Positions 36,955 through 45,075 of a DNA stretch of 64,000 bases are shown here, piece by piece. Each line of letters opens with the position of its first letter. Position 1 is the stretch's first letter. A program made the position numbers and the translations under genes. The stretch spans positions 1 through 64,000 of the forward strand of contig DATCMH010000008.1 in assembly GCA_036563505.1 (NCBI GenBank). Reading direction: 5' to 3'. Origin of the DNA: DATCMH01 sp036563505. GTDB taxonomy: Bacteria; Pseudomonadota; Alphaproteobacteria; Rhizobiales; Beijerinckiaceae. Below the pieces are notes generated by a model. The model worked only from the letters and a program-made list of their open reading frames with translations. It did not search any database and had not been told where the DNA came from.

Positions 36955-37419
36955 ATGGCAACGTCAAACGAGGATCTGCTACGAAGGCAGGGGGAGGAAC
37001 TCGCGCACACGGCGTCTCTCCTAGCCATGATTCCGGGTGGACCCGAGCTTCTCGAATGGTTCGGCGACGTTCCTGAGTTTGCGGATGGCGAGATTGTCTG
37101 CCTGTCGCTCGACCGTTCTGGCTCAAGTGAGCTTCGGGTCTTTCTTGAGCACTTCGGAAAATCCGTCGTGATCGCGTTCAAATTGTCTGACTGGATCGAT
37201 GTCGACGTGCGCGGCTTCAGTCATCAAAACGTGCTCGGCGGCCTCAAGCTCAGACGCCCGGAAGAACGTGGCGCTCAGCCTTGGGAACTCGGCGTCGGGC
37301 TGAAGCCGGGGGAGTTCGTGATCGAGCTGGAGCCGTGTTTCGGTGCGTACGGCAACATTCGCGCCAGCATCTCGCGGATTACGATAGAGGAGACCGCCGC
37401 GCGGGCGAGGTGGCTATAA
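36955..37419 (+). CDS. Imm50-like immunity family protein
   Basis: Protein of 154 residues. The segment IPGGPELLEWFGDVPEFADGE followed by IVCLSLDR resembles the start of the Imm50 domain, whose members neutralise polymorphic toxins. The match is by eye and moderate. AAGGA precedes the ATG. GC content is visibly below the region average, a sign of transfer. No toxin gene or other immunity gene lies nearby; an insertion sequence occupies its upstream region. Confidence 0.6.
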   Translation: MATSNEDLLRRQGEELAHTASLLAMIPGGPELLEWFGDVPEFADGEIVCLSLDRSGSSELRVFLEHFGKSVVIAFKLSDWIDVDVRGFSHQNVLGGLKLRRPEERGAQPWELGVGLKPGEFVIELEPCFGAYGNIRASISRITIEETAARARWL

Positions 37420-37471
37420 AAAGGGAGCAATATCGCGACAGCGGTAAGGCTGGCGAAAACAGTCGCAGAGA

Positions 37472-38377
37472 TCAGCGCGCCTTGGCGCGGGACGGGCGCG
37501 AAGGCGCCGGAGCGGCCGGGGGCCCGATCGGCGGCTCGGATGCGATCAGGTCCTCGAGGTCGAGGGCGCTCAGGCGGCGGCCGGCCAGGGGCGTGCGTGG
37601 GGCAGCGGGAGCGCAGGACGGATTGCGGCGGCGCTGGCCTCCCGTGAACAGCGCCTTCAGCGCCGCATCGTCGGCGTCCGGAGCGAGCCCGAGGCGATCG
37701 ACGAGGCAGGCGAGGTCGGCGCGCACGAGCGGTGCCCCGCCGGCGCCGCAGGCATAGCCGATCAGCGAGAAGGCCGCGTCGGGCCGATAAAGTCGCACCG
37801 CCGCGCAAGATCGCTCCGTCCCGCCGTTCAGCGCCACGTCGGCGACCTCCGCCAGACCGAGTGCGGTGGCGAGGTCCGGGCCGGGCAGGCTGCGCTCGAC
37901 ACTCGCCCCGGCCTCGGCGGCCTGGCGCACGAGGTCGACAAAGAAGCTGTCCGGGTTCGCATCGGGGATCGGCCCGCTGCGGAGAACCAAGCGCAGCACC
38001 GGTCCCTCCGCGTCGAGGTCGCCCAGCGTCAGCACGTCCTCCCGGGCGCCGGACTGGTGACGGCGCGCTTCGACGGCCGGCGTCCGGCCGCGCAGGAAGG
38101 TAGCGTCGATTGTGTAGAGGGGAGCTCCTCGCGGCAGAACCTCCCAGGGCAGGGCCGGGGCGAGGAGGCGCGGCTCGGCGACCTGCACCGCCGGGCGCTC
38201 GGCCTCTTCCCGCGCCGCCTTCTCCTGCGCCAAGACACTCAAGAGTGCGACGAGGCCCGCCGAGGTCAGCGACAGGCGCAGCCACGGCAGACGTCGCCGC
38301 GTCCGCGCCTTGCGGCGCGGCTCCACCCGGATCTCGAACCGGTCCGGATCGACAGGAGGATCGGCGAACCGAGGCAT
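37472..38377 (-). CDS. Hypothetical membrane-anchored periplasmic protein
   Basis: Protein of 301 residues. A basic N-terminus (RRKARTRRRLPWLRL) leads to one membrane segment at about 47-63 and a large outer part. That part contains YTIDATFLRGRTP, LRLVLRSGPIPDANPDSFF and several cysteines (CAAV, ACGAGG, LACL, PSCAP). The C-terminus is Pro/Ala-rich. I do not recognise a family. The ATG at 38377 is preferred over a start 39 bases upstream because it leads directly into the conserved-looking text. It stands alone. Confidence 0.7.
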   Translation of the reverse strand: MPRFADPPVDPDRFEIRVEPRRKARTRRRLPWLRLSLTSAGLVALLSVLAQEKAAREEAERPAVQVAEPRLLAPALPWEVLPRGAPLYTIDATFLRGRTPAVEARRHQSGAREDVLTLGDLDAEGPVLRLVLRSGPIPDANPDSFFVDLVRQAAEAGASVERSLPGPDLATALGLAEVADVALNGGTERSCAAVRLYRPDAAFSLIGYACGAGGAPLVRADLACLVDRLGLAPDADDAALKALFTGGQRRRNPSCAPAAPRTPLAGRRLSALDLEDLIASEPPIGPPAAPAPSRPSRAKAR

Positions 38378-38523
38378 GGGGCGCAGCGCATCTCCGCGAC
38401 AGCCTGCGGCAGGCACAGGCGATGTAGGATTGCGCTCACGGCGTTGAGCTTGCGGTTACCAAGCCATGATGATCGCGGGTTAACCTGAATGCTTCGTCAC
38501 AGAGGCCCACCGAGCAATCAACG

Positions 38524-39015
38524 ATGCCCGACTTCGCCCTTGCCCTTGCGACCCTCGACGACGCTCCGGAGGTCGCATGGCTGATCCGCGCGCTTGACGT
38601 CCACTACCTCGGCGAGGAGCGGGCGCCTTCCGACGAGGCCGCCCGCGCCATGGTCGAACGTTGCCTTCGTGAACGCGAGGGAACGCGCTTCCTACTCGCG
38701 CGGCAGGGCGGGATGCCGGTCGGCATCGCCTGCTTCACTATCGTGCGGCCGGGACACCAACTCGGAGGCGTCCTGTTCCTGAAGGACCTGTTCGTCGTCA
38801 CGTCAGCCCGCGGCGGCGGGATCGGCCGAGCGCTGCTGGCAGGTCTTGCGAACCACGCCCGCGACCATGGTACGACCCGCATCGACCTCACGACCGAGCC
38901 GGGAAACGCCGGCGCGCGGAAACTGTACGAGCGGCTCGGCGCGCGACAGATCGAGAAGGTTTTCTACCGTTTCGGGCCGGAGGCGCTGGCGGCTCTGTCG
39001 GAGGATGGGCCTTGA
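38524..39015 (+). CDS. GNAT-family N-acetyltransferase
   Basis: Acetyl-CoA-dependent transferase of 163 residues. The acetyl-CoA binding motif A is LFVVTSARGGGIGRALLAGLANHA at about 88-111 (split across the loop), followed by the usual LTTEPGNAGARKLYERLGAR motif B. Substrate is unknown. An upstream gap of about 100 bases carries its promoter. Confidence 0.88.
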   Translation: MPDFALALATLDDAPEVAWLIRALDVHYLGEERAPSDEAARAMVERCLREREGTRFLLARQGGMPVGIACFTIVRPGHQLGGVLFLKDLFVVTSARGGGIGRALLAGLANHARDHGTTRIDLTTEPGNAGARKLYERLGARQIEKVFYRFGPEALAALSEDGP

Positions 39016-39088
39016 CAGGAACGCGCCGCGACCCCTTCTAGATGGCGCGGCCGTCGCGAGCGCGGCTCCCGCAACGGATACCTCGTCG

Positions 39089-39148
39089 ATGACGCGCGTT
39101 CGGACCAAACGCAAAACCGTCATGACGGCGGCCACCACGGCCCGCTGA
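39089..39148 (+). CDS. Putative Thr-rich leader peptide of asd
   Basis: A 19-codon ORF reading MTRVRTKRKTVMTAATTAR, with six Thr, two Lys and two Met codons. These are all aspartate-family amino acids whose synthesis passes through Asd. A weak GGA lies upstream. It lies 117 bases before asd and is followed by inverted repeats, including GGCGCTCC/GGAGCGCC at 39199-39218 and CCCCCGG/CCGGGGG (39162-39168 with 39224-39230). An attenuation role is a guess; it may be chance. Confidence 0.3.
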   Translation: MTRVRTKRKTVMTAATTAR

Positions 39149-39264
39149 CCGTTCACGCTCGCCCCCGGTCCTCTCCCCCGAACCGCGGCGAGAGGGCGGG
39201 CGCTCCGGAAGGAGCGCCGCACTCCGGGGGTTCCTGATCCGAAGAGCGAAAGAGGAGATCACCC

Positions 39265-40299
39265 ATGGGTTACAAGGTCGCCGTCGTCGGTGCGACGGGC
39301 AATGTCGGGCGCGAGATGCTCGAGATCCTGGCGGACCGCGCTTTTCCGGCGGACGAGGTCGTCGCCGTCGCTTCGCGCCGCAGCCAGGGCGTCGAGGTCT
39401 CCTACGGCGACCGCACGCTTACCGTGAAGGCCCTCGACACTTTCGATTTCTCGGACGTCGACCTCTGCCTCATGTCGGCGGGCGGCGAGATCTCGAAGGA
39501 GTGGAGCCCGAAGATCGCGGCCCAGGGCGCGATCGTCATCGACAATTCCTCGGCCTGGCGCACCGACCCCGACGTGCCCCTCGTGGTGCCGGAGGTGAAC
39601 GCCGACGCAGTGCGCGGCGTCGCCAAGAAGGGCATCATCGCCAACCCGAACTGCTCGACGGCCCAGCTCGTCGTGGCCCTCAAGCCGCTCCACGACGCCG
39701 CCACCATCAAGCGCGTGGTGGTCGCGACCTACCAGTCCGTCTCCGGCGCGGGCAAGGAGGGCATGGACGAGCTCGATCGCCAGACCAAGGCGCTCTACAC
39801 CCTCCAGGACGTGCAGGAGAAGAAGTTCCCCAAGCGCATCGCCTTCAACCTCATCCCGCAGATCGACGCCTTCATGGAGGACGGCTCGACGAAGGAAGAG
39901 TGGAAGATGATGGTCGAGACGAAGAAGATCCTCGACTCGAAGATCAAGCTCACGGCGACCTGCGTGCGCGTGCCGGTCTTTATCGGCCACTCCGAGGCGG
40001 TGAACGTGGAGTTCGAGCGCCCGCTCTCTGCGGAGGAGGCGACCCAACTGCTGCGCTCGGCGCCGGGCGTTCTGGTCGTCGATAAGCGCGAGCCCGGCGG
40101 CTACATCACGCCCCACGAGGCGGCGGGCGAGGACGCGACCTACGTCTCGCGCATCCGCGAGGACATGACCGTGGAGAACGGTCTGTCCTTCTGGTGCGTG
40201 TCGGACAACCTGCGCAAGGGCGCGGCCTTGAACGCGATCCAGATCGCCGAGGCCCTGATCAATCGCGGCCTGATGCCGGCGAAGCGGAAGGCGGCCTGA
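39265..40299 (+). CDS. asd: Aspartate-semialdehyde dehydrogenase
   Basis: NADPH-dependent reduction of aspartyl phosphate, the branch point to Lys/DAP, Met, Thr and Ile. The 344-residue protein has the nucleotide motif GATGNVGREML at 9-19, the catalytic cysteine C130 in NPNCST, and the substrate motif SVSGAGKEGMDEL. AGAGGAG lies upstream. Its 3' end overlaps the convergent AlgJ-like gene by 41 bases. Confidence 0.97.
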   Translation: MGYKVAVVGATGNVGREMLEILADRAFPADEVVAVASRRSQGVEVSYGDRTLTVKALDTFDFSDVDLCLMSAGGEISKEWSPKIAAQGAIVIDNSSAWRTDPDVPLVVPEVNADAVRGVAKKGIIANPNCSTAQLVVALKPLHDAATIKRVVVATYQSVSGAGKEGMDELDRQTKALYTLQDVQEKKFPKRIAFNLIPQIDAFMEDGSTKEEWKMMVETKKILDSKIKLTATCVRVPVFIGHSEAVNVEFERPLSAEEATQLLRSAPGVLVVDKREPGGYITPHEAAGEDATYVSRIREDMTVENGLSFWCVSDNLRKGAALNAIQIAEALINRGLMPAKRKAA

Positions 40300-41563
40300 C
40301 CGCCCTCCCGGCGAGCGCCCGGATCGCGGGCGTGCGCGGGTCCTCCTCGACGAGGCGCGCGATGAGGGCCACCTCTTCGGCGCGCGCCTGACGCCAGGCC
40401 TCATAGGCGGCGCGGCTCCCAGCGAGATGAGGTTCCACGGTGTCCGGCGCGAGCCGGGCGCCGAAGCCCTGCGCGGCTTCCTCCCCGCCCATCCGGGCCA
40501 GCACGATCTCGCCGAGCGCTGGGTCGAAATGCGAGGCTTCGACGAAGAAGCGCGTCGGTGGGTCGGCGGCGCGCGCGGGCAGGCTTTCCGTCGTCTCCGG
40601 CGCGGCGACGCCAAAATCGAAGAACCGCACCTGGCCGGTGCCCGGCGCTCCGTTAAGGTCGGCGGCCAGGCGCGCGAGGCGGCGCTTCCAGTCGTCGTAG
40701 GCGCCCGCGAAGCCGAGGCGCTCCTGCAGCTCGAGCCGCCAGGCATGGACGGGACTCGCCGCCACGTCGACGGCGATGCCGGCCGTTCTCAACGCTCTCA
40801 ACGCCTCGCCGAGGGCGGCGAAGCGGGCGTCCTGCGCCGGCCCGTCGGCCACGAGGCTTGCCGCTGCGTAGAGGCTGAGGGCCAAGCGGCTCTCCCGCAG
40901 GAAGGCGGTGCGGGTCTCAGCCGGCGAGACGCGAAACAGCGGGTAGCGCCCGTTGACGTAGAACGGATGAGACAGGCGCTCGCCCCGGGCGAGCTGTCGC
41001 GCGAGCCCGAACGTTTCGCCGATGGCCTGCGTCGACCAGAGGTGCTGGAAGATGCCGGAGCCCAAATCCGCGCCTGCGAAGGCGGAGCGCGCGAAGTCGC
41101 CCGGGATGCCCGTCGGGTGGACGAAGGTCTCGAAGTCGAGGACGAGGACGACGCGCGTGAGCGGCGCGCGCCCTTGCGCGAAGCGCAGCACGGCGAGGTG
41201 CTCCGGCGTCGCGGAGCCCGCGAGCCCCGCGTTATAGGCGCGAGCGGTCCGCAAGGCCGGGCCGTCGGGGTCGAAGCCGTCCCCCGTGCGCGAGGTGCCG
41301 ACCAGCAGCACGTTGGGCCGCGCCCGGGCGAGATGGAGCGCTTTCAGCACCCGGTCGCCGTTCATCTGAAGGCGCTGCGCGGCCGGAAAACGGTCGAGGG
41401 CCATCACCCGCGTGCCGAAGAGGCCGAAGGCGTCGTAGGCGAGCATGAAACCGGTGACGGCGGCAAGCGCTGCGAGGGCGAGACTCAAGGCCCGGAGCAC
41501 GTAACGGCGGAAGGCCGCCGTGGCGGGCTCCGTCGGGGCGATCAGGGCGGGGCGGGCGTCCAT
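40259..41563 (-). CDS. AlgJ/AlgX-like O-acetylation accessory protein
   Basis: Protein of 434 residues with one N-terminal membrane segment (about 25-47) and an SGNH-like periplasmic domain. VLLVGTSRTGDGF carries the nucleophile-type loop, and FVEASHFDPALGEIVL near the C-terminus carries the D/H-like end of the active site. Family proteins transfer acetyl groups from a membrane MBOAT to a polysaccharide. It starts 8 bases after the MBOAT stop, so the two are one operon. The 3' end overlaps asd by 41 bases. Confidence 0.8.
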   Translation of the reverse strand: MDARPALIAPTEPATAAFRRYVLRALSLALAALAAVTGFMLAYDAFGLFGTRVMALDRFPAAQRLQMNGDRVLKALHLARARPNVLLVGTSRTGDGFDPDGPALRTARAYNAGLAGSATPEHLAVLRFAQGRAPLTRVVLVLDFETFVHPTGIPGDFARSAFAGADLGSGIFQHLWSTQAIGETFGLARQLARGERLSHPFYVNGRYPLFRVSPAETRTAFLRESRLALSLYAAASLVADGPAQDARFAALGEALRALRTAGIAVDVAASPVHAWRLELQERLGFAGAYDDWKRRLARLAADLNGAPGTGQVRFFDFGVAAPETTESLPARAADPPTRFFVEASHFDPALGEIVLARMGGEEAAQGFGARLAPDTVEPHLAGSRAAYEAWRQARAEEVALIARLVEEDPRTPAIRALAGRAVRPPSASPASGRD

Positions 41564-41570
41564 CGCAGGG

Positions 41571-43250
41571 TCAGAACTGGAAATAGAGGAACTCGGTGGC
41601 GCTCCAGCCGGAGAGCACGGCTGCCACGAGGATCGCGGCGGCACCCGCGGCGAGCGCGGGATGAGGTTGCCAGAGAAGGCGCGCGACGCGCCCGGTCGGT
41701 TCGGGAATGGGCTCGAGGACCGGGTGATAGGCGCGCAGGATCGTCTGCGTGTTGGGCAGGGTGGCCGCAGCGGCGAGCGCGGCGAGTGCCAGGAGAAGGC
41801 CCGTGCCGCGTTTGGCGCCGGGCAACTCCGCGAGCCCGTTGAGGCCGAGCATGCCGGAGAGCACGGCCCCCGCGCTCGGAAGGTCCGCGGCGCGGAACAC
41901 CACCCAGGCGACTGTCACGGCGAGCATTGTGAGCGCCCAGCCAATAAGCGTCGGCAGGGGCGGGAAGCTGAGGCCTCGCCAAGCATGTGCGACGAGGAGA
42001 TAGAGCCCGTGCAGCCCGCCCCAGACCACGAAGGTCCAACCGGCTCCGTGCCAGAGGCCCCCGAGCAGCATGACCGTCATCAGGTTGAGGGAGCGCCGGG
42101 CGGCCCCCTGCCGTCCGCCGCCCAAGGGGATGTAGAGATAGTCGCGCAGGAAGCGCGAGAGCGTCATGTGCCAGCGCCGCCAGAACTCGACGATGGACGT
42201 CGCCTGGTAGGGCGAGGCGAAGTTCTGGGGCAGGCGCACGCCGAACATGCGCGCGAGCCCGACCGCCATGTCGGAATAGCCGGAGAAGTCGAAGTAGAGC
42301 TGGCCCGTATAGGCGAGTGCACCCTGCCAGGCCGGCAGGAGGCCGATGGTCCGCCCGTCTGCGGCCGCCTCGAAGACCGGGGTGGCGTAGAGCGCGAGCG
42401 TGTCCGCCACGAAGAGCTTTTTGGCGAGCCCCATGGCGAGCAGGGTCAGGCCGACGGCGAGGTTCTCCCACACGGCGTTCCGCTCGTGCGCCGCGCCTTG
42501 CGCCAGGCGCGCGAGCTGTGGCCGCACCTCCGCGTGATGGACGATCGGCCCCGCGATGAGCTGGGGAAAGAAGAACACGAAGAGCGCGAAATCGAGGAGC
42601 CGCCCGGCCCGGGCCGCGCCGCGGTAGACGTCGACGAGGTAGGCGATCTTCTGGAAGGTGAAGAAGGAGATGCCGAGCGGCAGGACGACGTTGAGCAGCA
42701 CCCAATGGGTGCCGGCGACTTGGTTCGCTGTCGTGATGAAGAAGTCGGCATATTTAAAATAGGCGAGGAGCCCCAGGTTCCAGGCAAGGCCGAGGACGAG
42801 GATCGCTCGCGCGGGACCTCCTCCCCCCTTGCGGGGGAGGGTTGGGGAGGGGGGTGGAGCCGCTGGGTGGATGGCTCGGACATCATCCCATGCAGTCTCA
42901 CCGTCATTCCGGGGCGCCGCAGGCGAGCCCGGAATCCATGACTGGGCCGTAATCTGCTCGCGCCCGCTCACCCGGTCGTGGATTCCGGGCTCTCGGCTGG
43001 CGCCGAGATCCGGAATGACGGAGGTAAGGTTCTGCCCCCGCGCCCCCTCGATCGCCCGTGCCAGCCCCCAATTCACCAGCGTCGAGGCGACGAGCACCAG
43101 GAGGAAGATCGGGCTCCACCAGGCGTAGAACAGCATCGAGGCGGCGAGCAGCCAAGGCACGCACCAGGCCGGCCGCGAGCGGAGCAGGAGGAAGCCGGCG
43201 AGCGTCACCGGCAGGAAGACGAGGAGGAAGACGGGGGCGGTGAACAGCAT
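41571..43250 (-). CDS. MBOAT-family O-acyltransferase with in-frame repeat insert
   Basis: AlgI-type membrane acyltransferase of 559 residues. About ten membrane segments include the typical start MLFTAPVFLLVFLPVTL, ILVLGLAWNLGLLAYFKYADFF, the active-site region FWRRWHMTLSRFLRDYLYIPLGG and the histidine in GLWHGAGWTFVVWGG (motifs run across helices). Residues about 77-145 are an insert of roughly 70 residues, rich in Pro, Arg and Gly, translated from palindromic DNA at 42817-43021. Without it the length (about 489) is normal. The insert lies in a predicted cytoplasmic or periplasmic loop, which may explain why it is tolerated. First gene of a pair with the AlgJ-like gene. Confidence 0.9.
   Translation of the reverse strand: MLFTAPVFLLVFLPVTLAGFLLLRSRPAWCVPWLLAASMLFYAWWSPIFLLVLVASTLVNWGLARAIEGARGQNLTSVIPDLGASREPGIHDRVSGREQITAQSWIPGSPAAPRNDGETAWDDVRAIHPAAPPPSPTLPRKGGGGPARAILVLGLAWNLGLLAYFKYADFFITTANQVAGTHWVLLNVVLPLGISFFTFQKIAYLVDVYRGAARAGRLLDFALFVFFFPQLIAGPIVHHAEVRPQLARLAQGAAHERNAVWENLAVGLTLLAMGLAKKLFVADTLALYATPVFEAAADGRTIGLLPAWQGALAYTGQLYFDFSGYSDMAVGLARMFGVRLPQNFASPYQATSIVEFWRRWHMTLSRFLRDYLYIPLGGGRQGAARRSLNLMTVMLLGGLWHGAGWTFVVWGGLHGLYLLVAHAWRGLSFPPLPTLIGWALTMLAVTVAWVVFRAADLPSAGAVLSGMLGLNGLAELPGAKRGTGLLLALAALAAAATLPNTQTILRAYHPVLEPIPEPTGRVARLLWQPHPALAAGAAAILVAAVLSGWSATEFLYFQF
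42817..43021. repeat. Composite palindromic element inside the MBOAT gene
   Basis: Two elements side by side. At 42901-43021 the outer arms CCGTCATTCCGG and CCGGAATGACGG are perfect 12-base complements. The inner arms GAGCCCGGAATCCA (42925-42938) and TGGATTCCGGGCTC (42979-42992) are perfect 14-base complements. At 42817-42858 lies a C/G-tract hairpin (CTCCCCC/GGGGGAG). These look like the intergenic repeats elsewhere in the window, but here they are translated in frame without a stop. Confidence 0.85.
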
Positions 43251-43306
43251 GCCGGCGTCACCCTGCCCCGGAGCGCTTGCCGTCCGGCGATCCTGTCGTC
43301 ACGGGA

Positions 43307-43813
43307 TCACAGGACGACGGGATCACGGGGCAGGTCGCCCGCCGCGACGCGCCGCGCGAGCGTCACGAGACTTTCCGGTTCGACCACCGCGTCGCTGACG
43401 CTCAGCGCCTCGAGGTCCCACCAGCGCACATCGAGCACCGGATTGTCCTCGGTCTCCGCGAGGCGGGCCGTATCGATGGCAGCACTCGGGAGCCTGACCA
43501 CGGCGTAGCGCTCGCGCACGAAGCGGGCTTGGCGAAAGAGCGTGAACGCGGCCTCGCGCCGGGCGATCCAGGGCCCGAGCGGGGCGTCGGCGACCCCGAT
43601 CTCCTCGTCGAGCTCGCGTTGCAACGCGGCTTCCGGCGTCTCGCCCTCCTCCATTCCGCCGCCCGGCGTGAACCAGAACGCGCGAAGCCCGGGCCGCGCC
43701 GGATCGACGTCGCGCACGGCCTCGTACTGGATCAGCAGCAGGCGGTTCGCCGGATCGAAGACGAGGGCCCGGGCGGTGTCGCGGGTGGGCAAGGCATGGG
43801 GCTGCCCGCTCAC
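43307..43813 (-). CDS. NUDIX hydrolase
   Basis: Pyrophosphohydrolase of 168 residues. The Nudix box GX5EX7REUXEEXGU is complete, from G52 through E58, E67, E70 and E71. The start is GTG at 43813, overlapping the stop of the dehydratase gene (GTGA), so the two are translationally coupled. FWFTPGGGMEEGE is typical. Substrate cannot be predicted. Confidence 0.9.
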   Translation of the reverse strand: MSGQPHALPTRDTARALVFDPANRLLLIQYEAVRDVDPARPGLRAFWFTPGGGMEEGETPEAALQRELDEEIGVADAPLGPWIARREAAFTLFRQARFVRERYAVVRLPSAAIDTARLAETEDNPVLDVRWWDLEALSVSDAVVEPESLVTLARRVAAGDLPRDPVVL

Positions 43814-44766
43814 GCCGCGATCTCCGCGAGCCGGTTGAGATCGACGTTGCCGCCGCAGAGCAGGACGCCCACGCGCTCCCCCGGGCGCGGCCGGTAGGCG
43901 CCGCCGGTCACGGCCGCCAGCGCCGCGGCGCCGCCGGGCTCGCTGGCGATGCGCCAGTCGCGCCAGAGCCGCTTCTGCGCCTCCGCGATGGCGGCGTCGG
44001 GCACGAGGGTGACATGGTCCACGGTATCTCGGCACAGATCGTAGACGAGGGCGCCGACGTTGCGGGCGCCGAGCGAATCGGCCGCGACCGAGTTCACGTC
44101 CACGTCGACCGGCCCACCGGTTTCCAGCGCCGCGTGCAGCGCCCGGGAGCCTTCCGGCTCGACGCCCACCACCTTGACCCGTTCGCGCCACCACGAGGCG
44201 ATGCCGCTGATGAGACCGCCGCCGCCTACGGCGACCAGAACCGTGTCGAGGGGCGGCCCGTCCTCTTCCCACTCCAGCGCCAGCGTGCCCTGGCCCGTCA
44301 CGGTCTCGAGGGCCGAGAACGGGTGGACGCGCAAGGCGCCGCTCTGTGCGACGTGAAGGTCGCAGGCCTCCTGCGCGTCGGCGTAGCGCGCCCCGCCGAT
44401 GACGATCTCCGCCCCGTGCAGGCGGATCGCGGCGATCTTCGCCGGCGAGGAGATCTCGGGCACGAAGATGCGAGCCGGCACGCCGAGGCGCCGGGCGGCG
44501 TAGGCGACCGCCGCGCCGTGATTGCCGCCCGATGCCGCAGCGACGCCGGCCTCTGGGATCGGCTTCGAGAGCAGGGTGTTGAAGGCGCCCCGCGTCTTGA
44601 AAGAGCCGGCGTGCTGGAAAAGCTCGAGCTTGAGGCTCACCGGCCCGTCATGCCCGAAGGCGCCCGGGGCAGGGGTCCAGACGGGGGTCCGGCGGGCATG
44701 CGGGGCGATCCGGTCGAAGGCGGCGCGGATCGTGGCCCGGGTCGGGGCGGCGGCGAAGGTGTCCAT
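43810..44766 (-). CDS. PLP-dependent threonine/serine dehydratase
   Basis: Fold-type II PLP enzyme of 318 residues. The Schiff-base lysine is K57 in HAGSFKTRGA, with SGGNHG at 79-84 and the phosphate-binding loop GGGGLISG. It lacks the C-terminal ACT-like regulatory domain of biosynthetic IlvA, so it is a catabolic or serine-dehydratase-like paralogue. It is upstream of and coupled to the NUDIX gene. Confidence 0.9.
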   Translation of the reverse strand: MDTFAAAPTRATIRAAFDRIAPHARRTPVWTPAPGAFGHDGPVSLKLELFQHAGSFKTRGAFNTLLSKPIPEAGVAAASGGNHGAAVAYAARRLGVPARIFVPEISSPAKIAAIRLHGAEIVIGGARYADAQEACDLHVAQSGALRVHPFSALETVTGQGTLALEWEEDGPPLDTVLVAVGGGGLISGIASWWRERVKVVGVEPEGSRALHAALETGGPVDVDVNSVAADSLGARNVGALVYDLCRDTVDHVTLVPDAAIAEAQKRLWRDWRIASEPGGAAALAAVTGGAYRPRPGERVGVLLCGGNVDLNRLAEIAA

Positions 44767-45075
44767 GGGGCGTGTGTAAAGCCCTTCGCGCCGCGGCGGA
44801 ACCCGGCGCGGTCATCGGTTTGATCGATGGCGATCATTGACACATTCGCATCTTGCAAGCTTAGGCAGGCTCTCCCACTTCTCGTCTCGTGAGGTCCGGG
44901 CCCCTCTGGCGGCAGCGCTCAACGCTGCCGCGATGTCGGTCCTCCGTCGTACCCCGTCCGAGACGTTTCGGACCGGCCTTCGAGGCCGCAAGGCGACGGG
45001 AAGCCCGAGAACGGACCTTGCCCCGCTTGCGGACGAAAGCCGGTCGGAAGCGCCTCTCAAGAGAGGCCTGATTCC
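44767..45075 (+). promoter_or_regulatory. Structured leader of terC
   Basis: 309 bases between the divergent dehydratase gene and terC. On the terC strand there are four hairpins: GCGGCAGCG/CGCTGCCGC (44909-44931), GTCCGA/TCGGAC (44956-44973), CGGCC/GGCCG (44974-44988) and GCCTCTC/GAGAGGC (45053-45067). The last one encloses the likely Shine-Dalgarno GAGAGG just before the ATG at 45076. The yybP-ykoY core was looked for and not seen. The region must also hold the promoter of the dehydratase gene. Confidence 0.45.

Noticed and set aside
35837..37440. Full genomic island with integrase and attachment sites
   Set aside because: Composition is low, but no integrase, tRNA target or long flanking direct repeats were found beyond the CTAG of the insertion sequence.
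39199..39218. Intrinsic terminator before asd
   Set aside because: The GGCGCTCC/GGAGCGCC hairpin has no T-tract and lies in the leader just before the gene.
44837..45060. yybP-ykoY manganese riboswitch upstream of terC
   Set aside because: The conserved GGGGAGTAG-type core was not found; only generic hairpins and a GGACCTTGCC string are present.
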